From: Microbacterium sp. 70-16
GTDB lineage: Bacteria; Actinomycetota; Actinomycetes; Actinomycetales; Microbacteriaceae
Assembly (NCBI RefSeq): GCF_001898315.1
Contig: NZ_MKTQ01000029.1
Coordinates: forward strand, 1-64,000
Direction of reading: 5' to 3'
Length of the DNA: 64,000 nucleotides
The position numbers and the translations under genes are program-made. Shown here piece by piece: positions 19,971 through 29,397 of the stretch. The notes below the pieces were generated by a model. The model searched no databases. It was given only the letters and a program-made list of their open reading frames with translations, and had not been told where the DNA came from. Numbering within the stretch: the first letter of the stretch is position 1; every line of letters starts with the position of its first letter.

Positions 19971-20723
19971 TCAGGCCTTCTTGCCCTGGTTCGCGACCGC
20001 GGCGGCGCCGGCAGCGGCGGCCTCGGGGTCGAGGTAGCGGGCGGGCTCGAGCGGCGTGAAGTCCTCGCCGAGCGTGTAGACCAGCGGGATGCCCGTCGGG
20101 ATGTTCAGCTCGGCGATGTCGGCGTCGCTGATGCCGTCGAGGTGCTTGACCAGGCCGCGCAGCGAGTTGCCGTGCGCCGTGACGAGCACGGTCTTGCCGG
20201 CCGCGAGGTCGGGCTTGATGTCGGACTCCCAGTACGGCAGCATCCGGTCGATGACGATCTTCAGCGACTCGGTGTCGGGCACCTCACCGTCGATCCCGAC
20301 GTAGCGCGGGTCGCCCACCTGGCTGTACTCGTCGTCAGCGGGAAGCGGCGGCGGCGGAACGTCGAACGAGCGGCGCCACAGCATGAACTGCTCGTTGCCG
20401 AACTCTTCCAGGGTCTGGGCCTTGTCCTTGCCCTGCAGCGCGCCGTAGTGCCGCTCGTTGAGACGCCACGAGCGCTTGACGGGAATCCACAGCCGGTCGG
20501 CGGAATCGAGCGCGATGTTGGCGGTCTGGATGGCGCGGCTGAGCACGGAGGTGTGCAGGACGTCAGGCAGGATGCCCGATTCCTTCAGCAGCTCGCCGCC
20601 GCGCGCGGCCTCGGCCTTGCCCTGCTCGGTGAGGCGGACATCCACCCAACCGGTGAACTGGTTCGTCTTGTTCCACTCGCTCTGCCCGTGGCGGAGGAGG
20701 ATCAACGTGTAGGGAGCGGTCAT
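19971..20723 (-). CDS. gpmA: 2,3-bisphosphoglycerate-dependent phosphoglycerate mutase
   Basis: 250 residues. Phosphohistidine motif [10 protein letters not shown], substrate residues in [15 protein letters not shown], second catalytic region [12 protein letters not shown], and [13 protein letters not shown] with the second active histidine in TAHGNSLRG. Interconverts 3- and 2-phosphoglycerate in glycolysis/gluconeogenesis. C-terminus has a short alanine-rich extension. Converges with phoU. Confidence 0.96.
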   Translation of the reverse strand: MTAPYTLILLRHGQSEWNKTNQFTGWVDVRLTEQGKAEAARGGELLKESGILPDVLHTSVLSRAIQTANIALDSADRLWIPVKRSWRLNERHYGALQGKDKAQTLEEFGNEQFMLWRRSFDVPPPPLPADDEYSQVGDPRYVGIDGEVPDTESLKIVIDRMLPYWESDIKPDLAAGKTVLVTAHGNSLRGLVKHLDGISDADIAELNIPTGIPLVYTLGEDFTPLEPARYLDPEAAAAGAAAVANQGKKA

Positions 20724-20763
20724 GCCGCCATCCTATCGATCCGGGCGCTGGCATCATGGGGTG

Positions 20764-21606
20764 ATGTCGCCGGAAAAAGCTCCGCCGCCCGCGCGGGGCG
20801 TGGTGGGTCAGATCACCCGCGGCACGACCAACACGAACCGGCTGCGCCGCATCGATCGGTGGATCGCCCGGCACCCCGTGTTGCGCCGCGCGAGCGACCC
20901 GCTCGTGGTCGATCTCGGCTACGGCGCGAGCGGGGTGACAGTGCTCGAGCTGGAGGCGCGCCTGCGCCGCGCGCGGCCCGACGTCGAGGTCGTGGGGCTC
21001 GAGATCGACCCCGCGCGCGTGGCCCGCGCGAGCGCGCAGCTGGCCGACGTCCGCGCCGGGGCGACGTCGTTCGCGCCCGACGCGCACGTGTCGTTCGCGC
21101 GCGGCGGCTTCGAGGTTCCGCTGCCTGCGGGGCGGCGCGCGGCCGTGATCCGCGCGTTCAACGTGCTGCGCCAGTACAACGAGGGCGAGGTGCCGGATGC
21201 CTGGGCACGCATGTGCGCGCGCCTGCAGCCGGGCGGCATGCTCGTCGAGGGCACGTGCGACGAACTGGGGCGCGTGTGCACGTGGATCGAGGTGGGGCCG
21301 GATGCCGCGCCGCGCACCCTCACGCTGTCACTGCGGCTCGCGGGGCTGAACTCCCCCTCGATCGCCGCCGAGCGCCTGCCGAAGGCGCTCATCCACCACA
21401 ACGTCCCCGGCGAGGGCGTGCACGCGTTCCTCGCGGCGCTGGAGACCGAGTGGGTGCGCGCGGTGGCATCCTCGGCGTTCGGCCCCGAGCACCGCTGGCG
21501 CACGGCGCTGCAGGCGCTCGCAGATGCCGGCTGGCCCGTGCAGGGCCGCGCGCGCTGGCGTCTCGGTGAGGTCACCGTGCCGTGGAGGATCGTCGCGCCG
21601 AAGTAG
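20764..21606 (+). CDS. Class I SAM-dependent methyltransferase
   Basis: 280 residues from ATG at 20764. SAM motif I VVDLGYGASGVTVLELEARLR, acidic motif II VVGLEIDPARV, motif IV region RAFNVLRQYNEGEV and PGGMLVEGTCDELGR. The tail with LPKALIHHNVPGEGVHAFL is distinctive of an actinobacterial family whose target is not known to me. Divergent from gpmA; ends 30 bases before the FUSC gene on the other strand. Confidence 0.82.
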   Translation: MSPEKAPPPARGVVGQITRGTTNTNRLRRIDRWIARHPVLRRASDPLVVDLGYGASGVTVLELEARLRRARPDVEVVGLEIDPARVARASAQLADVRAGATSFAPDAHVSFARGGFEVPLPAGRRAAVIRAFNVLRQYNEGEVPDAWARMCARLQPGGMLVEGTCDELGRVCTWIEVGPDAAPRTLTLSLRLAGLNSPSIAAERLPKALIHHNVPGEGVHAFLAALETEWVRAVASSAFGPEHRWRTALQALADAGWPVQGRARWRLGEVTVPWRIVAPK

Positions 21607-21636
21607 GCGTCAGGTGCGCGGCAGCGCCGCTGTGGT

Positions 21637-22746
21637 TCACGTGCGCGGCAGAGCCGCGCGGGCCTCGGCGGTAGGCATCCCCGCCGCGGTCATGAGGTCG
21701 ACGGCGAGGGGGCGCAGCGCTCCGATGAGGTTCTGGTCGACGCTCGACCGGCCGGCGGCGAGCGCGGCCGCGTCGAGCCGCGACGCGACGGCGCGCACCG
21801 CTTCGCGCGCGGCGGGCTCGTAGGCGATGTCGGCGAGCGACTCCGAGATCATCCGCGCCCCCGCGCCGAGCTCGGTGAGCAGGTCTGCCGCGACGGGGCG
21901 CGCCACACCGTCGTCGCACAGGTACACGACTCGCCGGCCGATCACCCGCAGGTTGCGGATCGCGAGGTCGAGCTGCGCCCGGATGCGCTCCTGCCGCTCG
22001 AACTCCGTGCGCTGACTGCGCAGGAACGGCGAGATCCGAGCGATCGCGATTCCCGACTCGATGCCGGCGCGCCAGGCATCCACGGGCCCCTGCAGCGCGC
22101 GCGCCTTCATCAGCCCCCGCTCGGCGCGCCGCGGATCGGCGCGGCGCAGGGCCTGCACGAGCGTCGTCACGGCCTGATCGAACGCGGCGAACACGTCGGC
22201 GCCCTCGCGCGTGATCGCGCGCAGCGGGCTGCGCGGGATGAGCGCGGTCACCAGCAGCGCCGCGATGCCGCCGACGACGCCGTCGATCAGGCGCAAGAAC
22301 GGCACGCTCGCCGGGATCACCATGACGATCGCCGACTGGATCGCCGCGGCGATCGCGAACGCGGGCTGCTCGGAGAGGAACCGCGCGACGATGAGGGTCG
22401 CCGCGAGCGTGAGCCCCAGCTGCCACCAGCCGATGCCGGCGACGAGCACGATGAGCTCGGCGATGAGGATGCCCACGATCATGCCGACGACGGTCTCCAG
22501 CACGCGCAGGGGCCGCGCATCGCGCACGAGGCCGAGGCTGGAGATCGTCACGGTCGCCGCCAGCAGCGGCACCGGGTGACCCAGCAGATAGTGCGCGAAC
22601 GCGAAGGCGACCGTCGCGGCGATCGTGATCTGCGCGATCGCCGGCAGCGACTCGCGCACCCGCTCGGCGCCGCCGCGCGGCGACAACCGTGCGCGCAGAC
22701 CCGTGGGCACGGCCGTGGTCTCGGGCGTGGGTTCAGACCCGCTCAT
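21637..22746 (-). CDS. FUSC/aromatic-acid-exporter-like membrane protein
   Basis: 369 residues. Six hydrophobic helices in the first 170 residues (IAQITIAATVAFAFAHYLLG, VVGMIVGILIAELIVLVAG, FAIAAAIQSAIVMVIPA, GGIAALLVTALIPRSP) followed by a long helical cytoplasmic domain, the layout of FUSC and ArAE exporter-like proteins. Export of a small organic acid is inferred from the family only. It starts 6 bases after the ygfZ stop, the last gene of a five-gene run. Confidence 0.8.
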   Translation of the reverse strand: MSGSEPTPETTAVPTGLRARLSPRGGAERVRESLPAIAQITIAATVAFAFAHYLLGHPVPLLAATVTISSLGLVRDARPLRVLETVVGMIVGILIAELIVLVAGIGWWQLGLTLAATLIVARFLSEQPAFAIAAAIQSAIVMVIPASVPFLRLIDGVVGGIAALLVTALIPRSPLRAITREGADVFAAFDQAVTTLVQALRRADPRRAERGLMKARALQGPVDAWRAGIESGIAIARISPFLRSQRTEFERQERIRAQLDLAIRNLRVIGRRVVYLCDDGVARPVAADLLTELGAGARMISESLADIAYEPAAREAVRAVASRLDAAALAAGRSSVDQNLIGALRPLAVDLMTAAGMPTAEARAALPRT

Positions 22747-22752
22747 GACGCC

Positions 22753-23841
22753 TCAGCGGCGGCGCGAGAGGCGCGGCAGACGGGGCACGGCGGCGGTGCG
22801 CCCGGCATCGGGCGGCACGATCGTCTCTTGCGCGGCGGCGACCGTGCCGTCGTCGGTGGTCACCACGAGGGTCGCGTCAACCGGTGTCGTGCGCTTGATC
22901 AGCGCGAGCGCGATCGGCCCCTCCTCGAAGTGGCGGGCTGCCGACGTGACGGCGCCGACGATCTCGCCGTCGAGCGCGACGTCTGCGCCGGGGGCGGGCA
23001 GTGTGCCGTCGCTGCCGTCGAGCTGCAGAGCGACGAGGCGGCGTGGCGGATGCCCCAGATTGTGCACCTTCGCGACAGTCTCCTGCCCGCGGTAGCAGCC
23101 CTTGTCCAGGTGCACCGCGGTGCGCAGCCAGTCCACTTCGTGCGGCAGGGTGCGCCCGTCCGCTTCGCGGTCGGCGCGCGGCCGCCACGCTGCGACGCGC
23201 AGCGCCTCGGCGGCGATCAGGCCCGCGAGGGGCTGCTCGCCCGCGGCGGCCGCGTCGGCGATGCGCTCGTACTCGGCGACGTCGACGATCGCCTCCGCCC
23301 AGTCACGCTCGGCGCCCGGATGCGGGTCGACGGCGGCGTAACCCCAGCCGCCTGCGGCGATTCCCGGCCACGGGTCGTGCCAGACGGCGGCCGCGCGCAG
23401 CCCCGCGACGGCGGCGGCCGTGCCGGCGACGACGCGGTGCGTCTCGGAGGCATCCTGCGGGTCGACGCGCAGGCGGAAGCGCATGCGCGTCAGCCAGGTC
23501 AACAGCGCCTGCGCGCGAGACCGATCGACGATCAGCCACGTCACCTCGCCGTCGTCGACGACGGCCGCGGCGTGCTCGACATGGCCCTGCGGGTCGAGGA
23601 CGAGAAGCTCGGTGCTCGCTGCGGGTTCGAGGGCCGTCAGAGCCTGCGACGTGATCGAGTCGAGCCAGCTCAACCGGTCGGGGCCGGTGACGGTCAGCAC
23701 CGCGCGGGACGCCAGCGGCGCGAGCGCGCGGCCGGCGGCGAGATCACGCTGCTCGCGGTGCGGCGAGCCGACGTGGACGAGTCCCTCGTCGTCGACGACG
23801 GCGCCGGGCACGGCAGCGAACGGGTCGGACACGTCGCTCAC
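22753..23841 (-). CDS. ygfZ: YgfZ/GcvT folate-binding protein
   Basis: 362 residues, GTG start overlapping the stop of the nitrobindin-like gene (GTGA). Contains the signature KGCYRGQETV (family K-G-C-[FYW]-x-G-Q-E), plus LSWLDSITSQAL near the N-terminus. YgfZ-type proteins bind tetrahydrofolate and help assemble or repair iron-sulfur clusters. Same operon as the nitrobindin-like and FUSC genes. Confidence 0.9.
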   Translation of the reverse strand: MSDVSDPFAAVPGAVVDDEGLVHVGSPHREQRDLAAGRALAPLASRAVLTVTGPDRLSWLDSITSQALTALEPAASTELLVLDPQGHVEHAAAVVDDGEVTWLIVDRSRAQALLTWLTRMRFRLRVDPQDASETHRVVAGTAAAVAGLRAAAVWHDPWPGIAAGGWGYAAVDPHPGAERDWAEAIVDVAEYERIADAAAAGEQPLAGLIAAEALRVAAWRPRADREADGRTLPHEVDWLRTAVHLDKGCYRGQETVAKVHNLGHPPRRLVALQLDGSDGTLPAPGADVALDGEIVGAVTSAARHFEEGPIALALIKRTTPVDATLVVTTDDGTVAAAQETIVPPDAGRTAAVPRLPRLSRRR

Positions 23842-24443
23842 TCCGCCCGGGCCAGGCGCGCCGACGCGTGCGAGGCCAGCGTGCCGCCGAGGGCGGCGAT
23901 GTCCCAGGCCCACAGCAGGTGGCCGTCGACGAGTCCGTACATGCGCGTCGCGGCGGTGTACGCCTTCGCGCCGGAGGGGCGCACGATGGCATCCGTCGCC
24001 AGGTCGATGCGCGGGCCGCGCACCTGCCCGAGGTAGAGCTCGCTGATGCCGTCGGAGTGGACGATCGCGACCTCGAGCTCGAAGCCGCCCTCCGCGCTGC
24101 GCAGCGCCTCGACGTCGTCGGCGGTGCGGCGGGTCTCGCGCGCCGCGAGCGGCGGCAGCAGCGCGGGGCCCGCGTCGAACTCGTCGGCGGGCCGCGCGAG
24201 ACGCCAGTAGCCGGTCTCGGCGACCAGGGGCGTGCGGGCCTCGCCCTCGCCGAGCAGCCACGCGCTCGCGGCGTAGTTCACGTAGTCTCCGCCGTCATGG
24301 CTGAAGCTCACGCGGTGGGCGAACTCGCCGGTGACGTGCGTGCCGCCGACCTCGTGGTCGATGACGCCGGTGCCCTCCCAGACGCCCAGCAGCCACGACA
24401 GCGGGACGATGTCCGCCGGGAGATCGGTCGGAAGGTCGATCAC
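23838..24443 (-). CDS. Nitrobindin-like heme/FABP-fold protein (DUF1794)
   Basis: 201 residues. Begins with the nitrobindin N-terminal motif LSWLLGVWEGTGVIDH (GxWxGxG), with the beta-barrel body and C-terminal MYGLVDGHLLWAWDIAALGGTLASHASARL, where the histidine in ASHASARL occupies the position of the proposed heme ligand. Family members bind ferric heme and NO or protect against peroxynitrite; that role is inferred here. Positioned between the 37-residue protein gene and ygfZ. Confidence 0.88.
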   Translation of the reverse strand: MIDLPTDLPADIVPLSWLLGVWEGTGVIDHEVGGTHVTGEFAHRVSFSHDGGDYVNYAASAWLLGEGEARTPLVAETGYWRLARPADEFDAGPALLPPLAARETRRTADDVEALRSAEGGFELEVAIVHSDGISELYLGQVRGPRIDLATDAIVRPSGAKAYTAATRMYGLVDGHLLWAWDIAALGGTLASHASARLARAE

Positions 24444-24448
24444 GGCGC

Positions 24449-24562
24449 TCAGCGCTGGCCGCGGTACAGGTTCTTGATCACGACACCCGACACGAAGACG
24501 ATCGCGAGCGAGGCGAGCGCGAGCAACCCGACGAAGAAGAGTTCGAGTGCAACGAGGTCCAT
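24449..24562 (-). CDS. 37-residue single-pass membrane protein
   Basis: MDLVALELFFVGLLALASLA continues to a hydrophobic segment ending VVIKNLYRGQR, followed by TGA. A single membrane helix spans about residues 6-28, with a short positively charged C-terminal tail (KNLYRGQR), so the C-terminus is likely cytoplasmic. It is 5 bases before the nitrobindin-like gene on the same strand, so it belongs to that operon. Too short for ordinary gene callers to favour; the codon usage (almost all codons G/C-ending) supports it. Function unknown; the Shine-Dalgarno is weak. Confidence 0.7.
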   Translation of the reverse strand: MDLVALELFFVGLLALASLAIVFVSGVVIKNLYRGQR

Positions 24563-24605
24563 GGCTTCACTCTATCGCGTCGCGCCGTACCGGCGGCTCA
24601 TCGGC

Positions 24606-24896
24606 TCACACCGAGAACAGGCTCGCGAGCCCCAGGCCGAGCCCGATCAGGCCCATCACGAGCATGGCGCCGAGCACGCTCGCCGCGACCCGGCGGATGA
24701 ACCCCTCGGCGTGACCGCCGAGCAGCTGGATCGTGAAGGCCAGGATGAGGCAGCCCGCCAGGCCCACCGGCATCCATGCCGCGCGCCATTCGCTGGGTGC
24801 AGCCAGACCGATCGCGACGGCGATGACGGCGGCGGCAGCCCACACCGCCACGATGCCGCCGAGACCGGCACGCGGGGCGAGGCCTGGAATCGTCAT
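24606..24896 (-). CDS. 96-residue conserved membrane protein
   Basis: From ATG at 24896, 96 residues with three to four hydrophobic segments: IVAVWAAAAVIAVAIGLAAP, MPVGLAGCLILAFTIQLLGG, and SVLGAMLVMGLIGLGLGLASL. A charged loop (HAEGFIRR) sits between. It begins the five-gene minus-strand run through the 37-residue gene, nitrobindin-like, ygfZ and FUSC. No functional motif. Divergent from glnR with about 110 bases between starts. Confidence 0.65.
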   Translation of the reverse strand: MTIPGLAPRAGLGGIVAVWAAAAVIAVAIGLAAPSEWRAAWMPVGLAGCLILAFTIQLLGGHAEGFIRRVAASVLGAMLVMGLIGLGLGLASLFSV

Positions 24897-25008
24897 GGTT
24901 CCATCATGACCGACGGATGCCTCCGATGCATCCGCACGCGGCGCCGGCGGCATCCGTCGACGTCCTAAGATGGGCACACGGCCCGCTCAGCGGACCGGAA
25001 GGGACCGC

Positions 25009-25707
25009 ATGGCTCAGCTTCTCGTCTTGAGTTCCGCCCTGGGCGGAGGCGCCGTCCTGCCTGCGCTCGAGCTGCTGAGCCATCGCGTGCGGCAGATTCC
25101 CGCCGAGCCCGCGCAGCTGGTGAACGCGCCGAGCGCCGACGTCATCTTCGTCGACGCGCGTGCCGACCTCGTCGCGGCGAAGTCGCTGTGCAAGATCCTG
25201 AACACGACGGGGCTGGACGCACCGCTGGTCCTCGTGGTCACCGAGGGCGGCCTCACCGCGGTGTCGACCGACTGGGGCATCGACGACGTGATCCTGCACG
25301 GCGCCGGTCCCGCTGAGGTCGACGCGCGCATCCGTCTCGCGGTCGGCCGCCAGTCTGCCGAACAGGTCTCGAGCCGCATCCAGACCTCCGGCATCACGAT
25401 CGACGAGTCCTCGTATTCGGCCAAGGTGCACGGCAAGCCGCTGGACCTCACCTACAAGGAGTTCCAGCTGCTGCACTTCTTCGCGACGCACCCCTCGCGC
25501 GTGTTCACGCGCGAGCAGCTGCTCAGCGAAGTCTGGGGCTACGACTACTTCGGCGGCACGCGCACCGTCGACGTGCACGTGCGGCGCCTGCGCGCGAAGC
25601 TCGGCGATCTCGAGCAGCTCATCGGCACGGTCCGCAACGTGGGCTACCGCTTCAACGTCTACGAAGACGATCAGGCATCCACCCCCCGCGAGCACTCGGG
25701 CGCCTGA
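25009..25707 (+). CDS. glnR: GlnR-type nitrogen-metabolism regulator (orphan OmpR family)
   Basis: 232 residues. The receiver domain has a conserved aspartate in [22 protein letters not shown], matching the GlnR motif VDARNDL; the effector domain has [56 protein letters not shown] and [10 protein letters not shown]. No cognate kinase gene is adjacent, consistent with actinobacterial GlnR, which controls glutamine synthetase and other nitrogen genes without classical phosphorylation. Followed by ppk at a 42-base gap, an arrangement seen in related genomes. Confidence 0.9.
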   Translation: MAQLLVLSSALGGGAVLPALELLSHRVRQIPAEPAQLVNAPSADVIFVDARADLVAAKSLCKILNTTGLDAPLVLVVTEGGLTAVSTDWGIDDVILHGAGPAEVDARIRLAVGRQSAEQVSSRIQTSGITIDESSYSAKVHGKPLDLTYKEFQLLHFFATHPSRVFTREQLLSEVWGYDYFGGTRTVDVHVRRLRAKLGDLEQLIGTVRNVGYRFNVYEDDQASTPREHSGA

Positions 25708-25710
25708 TCG

Positions 25711-25728
25711 GTTAACGCGCCGGTCACC
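25711..25728 (+). promoter_or_regulatory. PHO-box-like direct repeat upstream of ppk
   Basis: GTTAACG at 25711-25717 and GGTCACC at 25722-25728 are separated by exactly 11 bases between starts, the same geometry as the phoU and pstS boxes, and lie 22 bases before the ppk ATG. The match to GTTCACC is weaker than the other two boxes. Confidence 0.5.
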
Positions 25729-25749
25729 TTCGCCTGCAATGATGAGGGA

Positions 25750-27921
25750 ATGATCGACACCGACGTTCTGGACACCGGTCTGGGCGATGCTGACGACGAC
25801 GACTTCGACGAGATGGTCGAGTTCGACGATTCGCAACTGCCCGATCACCGCTACATGGACCGCGAGCTCAGCTGGCTCGCGTTCAATCAGCGGGTACTGG
25901 AACTCGCGGAAGATCCCGCACTGCCGCTGCTGGAGCGCGCGAACTTCCTGGCGATCTTCGCGAGCAACCTCGACGAGTTCTTCATGGTGCGCGTCGCTGG
26001 GCTCAAGCGCCGCATCATGACGGGCCTGGCCGTGCCGACCAACGTCGGTCGCGCGCCGCAGGACGTCCTGGCCGACATCTCCGAGAGCGCGCACGCGCTG
26101 CAGCTGCGTCACGCCCGCGTGTGGCTCGACGAGGTGCAGCCGGCACTGACGGAAGCCGGGATCGAGGTGCTCACCTGGGATGCCCTGACCGAGGACGAGC
26201 AGTCGGCCCTCTACGAGTACTTCCAGACACAGGTGTTCCCCGTCCTCATGCCGCTCGCGGTCGACCCGGCACACCCGTTCCCGTACATCTCCGGCCTGTC
26301 GCTGAACCTCGCGATCCGCATCCGCAACGCCAAGACGGGCCGGCAGGAGTTCGCGCGCCTCAAGGTGCCGCCGATGCTCCCCCGCGTCGTCGCCGTCCCC
26401 GGCAACACGGCGGGACGCGCCCGCTATCTGCCACTCGAGCAGCTCATCGCGCACCACCTGGGAGACCTGTTCCCCGGCATGGAGATCCTCGAGCACCACG
26501 CCTTCCGCCTCACCCGCAACGAAGACGTCGTGATCGAGGAGGACGAGACAGAGAACCTCATCCAGGCGCTCGAAGCCGAGCTGCTGCGGCGCCGCTTCGG
26601 CCCGCCGATCCGCCTCGAGGTCACCGAGGAGATGGACGAGGTCACCCTCGACCTGCTCCTGAACGAGCTCGAGGTCACCGACCAGGAGGTCTACCGCCTG
26701 CCCGGGCCGCTCGACCTGCGCGGTCTGTTCGATCTGGCCCGCATCAAGCGTCCCGATCTGCACTACACGCCCCACGTCCCGGTGACCGCGACCGCGTTCC
26801 AGCCGGCCGAGCAGAACGGCCGTGCCGACATCTTCGCGGCGATCCGCAAGGCGGACGTGCTCGTGCACCACCCGTACGAGTCGTTCACCACGAGCGTCGT
26901 GGCGTTCCTCGAGCAGGCCGCGCGCGACCCGCACGTGCTCGCCATCAAGCAGACGCTGTACCGCACGTCGGGCGACAGCCCCATCGTGCAGGCCCTCATC
27001 GACGCCGCCGAGCGCGGCAAGCAGGTGCTGGCCCTCGTCGAGGTCAAGGCGCGGTTCGATGAAGCCAACAACATCGTGTGGGCGCGCAAGCTCGAGAAGG
27101 CCGGCGTGCACGTCGTCTACGGCCTCGTGGGGCTGAAGACCCACTGCAAGCTGCTGCACGTCATCCGCGAGGAAGACGGCGCACTGCGCAGCTACAGCCA
27201 CATCGGCACGGGCAACTACAACCCCAAGACGAGCCGGCTGTACGAGGATTTCGGTCTGTTCACCGCCGACGAGCAGGTGGGCCGCGACCTCACCCGCCTG
27301 TTCAACGAGCTGAGCGGCTACGCGATCGAGAAGAAGTTCAAGCGTCTGCTCGTCGCCCCGCTGCACCTGCGCAAGGGCCTGCTGCGGCTCATCGAGAACG
27401 AGCGCCGCAACGCCCTCGACGGCAAGAAGGCCCGCATCCGCATCAAGGTCAACTCGATGGTCGACGAGCAGATCATCGACGCGCTGTACCGGGCGAGCCA
27501 GGCCGGCGTGCAGGTGGATGTCTGGGTGCGCGGCATCTGCTCGCTCAAGGTAGGACTGCCCGGCGTGAGCGAGAACATCACGGTCCGCTCGATCCTCGGT
27601 CGCTACCTCGAGCACTCCCGCATCTTCGCGTTCGAGAACGACGGCGAGCCCGAGGTCTACATCGGCAGCGCCGACATGATGCACCGCAACCTCGACCGTC
27701 GCGTCGAGGCGCTCGTGCGCGTCATCGCCCCCGCCCACGTCAAGGAACTCGTCGACTTGTTCGACCTCGCGATGGGCGACGAGACGAGCTCGTGGCACCT
27801 CGAGTCCGAGGGCGGCTGGGTGCGTCACAGCATCGACGCCGCCGGCAAGCCGCTGCTCGATCTGCAGGATCGCACCATGACGCAGGTCCAGCGGCGCCGC
27901 CGCGGACGGGTGGTGCGATGA
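25750..27921 (+). CDS. ppk1: Polyphosphate kinase PPK1
   Basis: 723 residues; makes polyphosphate from ATP. Opening [25 protein letters not shown] acidic tail, then N-domain [16 protein letters not shown], and two PLD-like catalytic domains. The autophosphorylated histidine is in [12 protein letters not shown] (H465) and the second essential histidine in YLEHSRIF (H622). All family motifs are intact. Its stop overlaps the ATG of the next gene (ATGA), and the upstream PHO-like box suggests phosphate-starvation control. Confidence 0.97.
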   Translation: MIDTDVLDTGLGDADDDDFDEMVEFDDSQLPDHRYMDRELSWLAFNQRVLELAEDPALPLLERANFLAIFASNLDEFFMVRVAGLKRRIMTGLAVPTNVGRAPQDVLADISESAHALQLRHARVWLDEVQPALTEAGIEVLTWDALTEDEQSALYEYFQTQVFPVLMPLAVDPAHPFPYISGLSLNLAIRIRNAKTGRQEFARLKVPPMLPRVVAVPGNTAGRARYLPLEQLIAHHLGDLFPGMEILEHHAFRLTRNEDVVIEEDETENLIQALEAELLRRRFGPPIRLEVTEEMDEVTLDLLLNELEVTDQEVYRLPGPLDLRGLFDLARIKRPDLHYTPHVPVTATAFQPAEQNGRADIFAAIRKADVLVHHPYESFTTSVVAFLEQAARDPHVLAIKQTLYRTSGDSPIVQALIDAAERGKQVLALVEVKARFDEANNIVWARKLEKAGVHVVYGLVGLKTHCKLLHVIREEDGALRSYSHIGTGNYNPKTSRLYEDFGLFTADEQVGRDLTRLFNELSGYAIEKKFKRLLVAPLHLRKGLLRLIENERRNALDGKKARIRIKVNSMVDEQIIDALYRASQAGVQVDVWVRGICSLKVGLPGVSENITVRSILGRYLEHSRIFAFENDGEPEVYIGSADMMHRNLDRRVEALVRVIAPAHVKELVDLFDLAMGDETSSWHLESEGGWVRHSIDAAGKPLLDLQDRTMTQVQRRRRGRVVR

Positions 27922-28856
27922 CCGACACAGCCGTCTACGCGGCTGGTGGCGTGCTCTGGCGCCTGGTCGAGGGAAAGCTGCGAGTGCTCGTCATCCATCG
28001 CACGGCGTACGCCGACGTCACGCTGCCCAAGGGCAAGGTCGATCCCGGTGAGACGCTCGCCGAGACCGCCGTGCGCGAGATCTTCGAAGAGACCGGCATC
28101 CGTGTCGCCCTGGGCATCCCGGTCGGTGTCTCGCGCTACCGCATGCCGAACAAGCGACAGAAGATCGTGCACTACTGGTCGGCCGAGGCGACCGACGACG
28201 CCATCCGCGCCTCCGCGTTCGTGCCGAACAAGGAGATCGCGGCGATCGAGTGGATCGCGCCGCGCAAGGCGCTCGACTACCTGTCGTATCCGGTCGATGT
28301 CGAGATCCTCGAGCAGTTCCTGCGCTATGTCGACGACGGCGTGCTCGCGACCTTCCCGATCGTCGTCCTGCGCCACGCCAAGGCCGTCGACCGCGAAGAC
28401 TGGAACGGCACCGACGTGCAGCGCCCGCTGACCGGCCGCGGCGCCCGGCAGGCATCCTGCCTCGCCGGTCAGCTGCAGGCGTTCGGCGTCCGCAAGATCG
28501 TCTCCAGTGACGCGACACGGTGCGTTTCGACCGTGACGCCACTGGCCGCCGCGACCGGCCGCACGATCACTCGCACGACGCACCTCGGGCAGGATGCCTG
28601 GGAAGCGGGCACTTCCGACGTGCGCACGATCGTCGGCAAGCGCGTGCGATCGCGCAAGCCCGCCGTGCTGTGCAGTCACGGGCCCGTGCTGCCCGGCATC
28701 CTCAGCGAACTGGCGCTCGCGACCGGCACGCTGCGCGGCTCGTACCTCGGCAGCGCCTCGGCACTCGACCCGGGTGCGTTCTCGGTCGTGCACCTCTCGG
28801 CGACGAATCCGGGATCGGGCATCGTCGCGATCGAGACGCACGAGCCCAAGATCTAG
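27918..28856 (+). CDS. MutT1-like Nudix hydrolase fused to a histidine phosphatase domain
   Basis: 312 residues. Nudix box at 39-61 ([20 protein letters not shown] plus TGI), matching G-x5-E-x7-R-E-x2-E-E-x-G-I. A second domain starts at about 150 with [13 protein letters not shown] (phosphatase RHG-like) and has [10 protein letters not shown] late in the sequence. This Nudix plus histidine-phosphatase architecture is that of mycobacterial MutT1, which hydrolyses diadenosine polyphosphates and oxidised nucleotides; in Mycobacterium tuberculosis mutT1 is also next to ppk. Translation coupled to ppk. Confidence 0.92.
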   Translation: MTDTAVYAAGGVLWRLVEGKLRVLVIHRTAYADVTLPKGKVDPGETLAETAVREIFEETGIRVALGIPVGVSRYRMPNKRQKIVHYWSAEATDDAIRASAFVPNKEIAAIEWIAPRKALDYLSYPVDVEILEQFLRYVDDGVLATFPIVVLRHAKAVDREDWNGTDVQRPLTGRGARQASCLAGQLQAFGVRKIVSSDATRCVSTVTPLAAATGRTITRTTHLGQDAWEAGTSDVRTIVGKRVRSRKPAVLCSHGPVLPGILSELALATGTLRGSYLGSASALDPGAFSVVHLSATNPGSGIVAIETHEPKI

Positions 28857-28860
28857 CCGC

Positions 28861-29397
28861 GTGGAGCCTGACGACGGCGGCCTGCGGCTCGCCTGGGCAC
28901 CGGTGCCACCCGATCGCGCGCAGCGCCGCGAGGTCGCGCGGGATCTGCTGCGCGGCCTGCTCGCCGCCGAAGGCTGGCCTGAAGTGGCCTTCGAACAGGC
29001 CTGTCCGCACTGCGGCGGAGCGCACGGCCCGCTGCACGTGACGGGCGCGCCGTGGCGGGCATCCGTCAGCTACGCGGGAGGTCTCGCCGTCGCGGGCGTG
29101 TACCCGGCGACGGCGCCGGGCTTCGCGATCGACGCCGAGCCGCTCGTCGACCCGACGCGCGACGCCGCCGGCATCCCGGGCGGACTGCTGCGGTGGGTGC
29201 GCGTCGAAGCGACGCTGAAAGCCGACAGCCGCGGCCTGCGCGTCGACCCAGCGGTGGTCTCGGTCGCGGGCCGCCCCGGCGGCTGGACGGCGACGATCCC
29301 CGGGCGGGTCGCCGTGGTCGCGGACGGCTGGGAGCCCACGGCCACTCCCCCGGGCATCCTGGTCAGCGCTGCGATTCTCAGCCCGCGGCGAGCTTAG
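28861..29397 (+). CDS. Divergent 4'-phosphopantetheinyl transferase-like protein
   Basis: 178 residues, GTG start 4 bases after the MutT1-like stop. Three patches line up with Sfp-type transferases: CPHCGGAHGPLHVTG followed by RASVSYAGGLAVAGVYP (the 'GKP...SxSHxxxxxx' region, here SVSYAGG), GFAIDAEPL (family GxDxE, so Asp and Glu Mg ligands kept), and LLRWVRVEATLKADSRGL (family WxRKEAxxKAxGxG; the first lysine is replaced by valine, but Glu and Lys of the ExxxK are kept). It could load the carrier domain of the Pls-type synthetase. Converges with and overlaps the M1 peptidase by 20 bases. Confidence 0.55.
   Translation: MEPDDGGLRLAWAPVPPDRAQRREVARDLLRGLLAAEGWPEVAFEQACPHCGGAHGPLHVTGAPWRASVSYAGGLAVAGVYPATAPGFAIDAEPLVDPTRDAAGIPGGLLRWVRVEATLKADSRGLRVDPAVVSVAGRPGGWTATIPGRVAVVADGWEPTATPPGILVSAAILSPRRA

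Noticed and set aside
24904..27828. Very long open frame antisense to ppk1
   Set aside because: High GC keeps stop codons rare in alternate frames; the frame lacks any family motif, whereas ppk1 on the opposite strand is complete with all catalytic residues.
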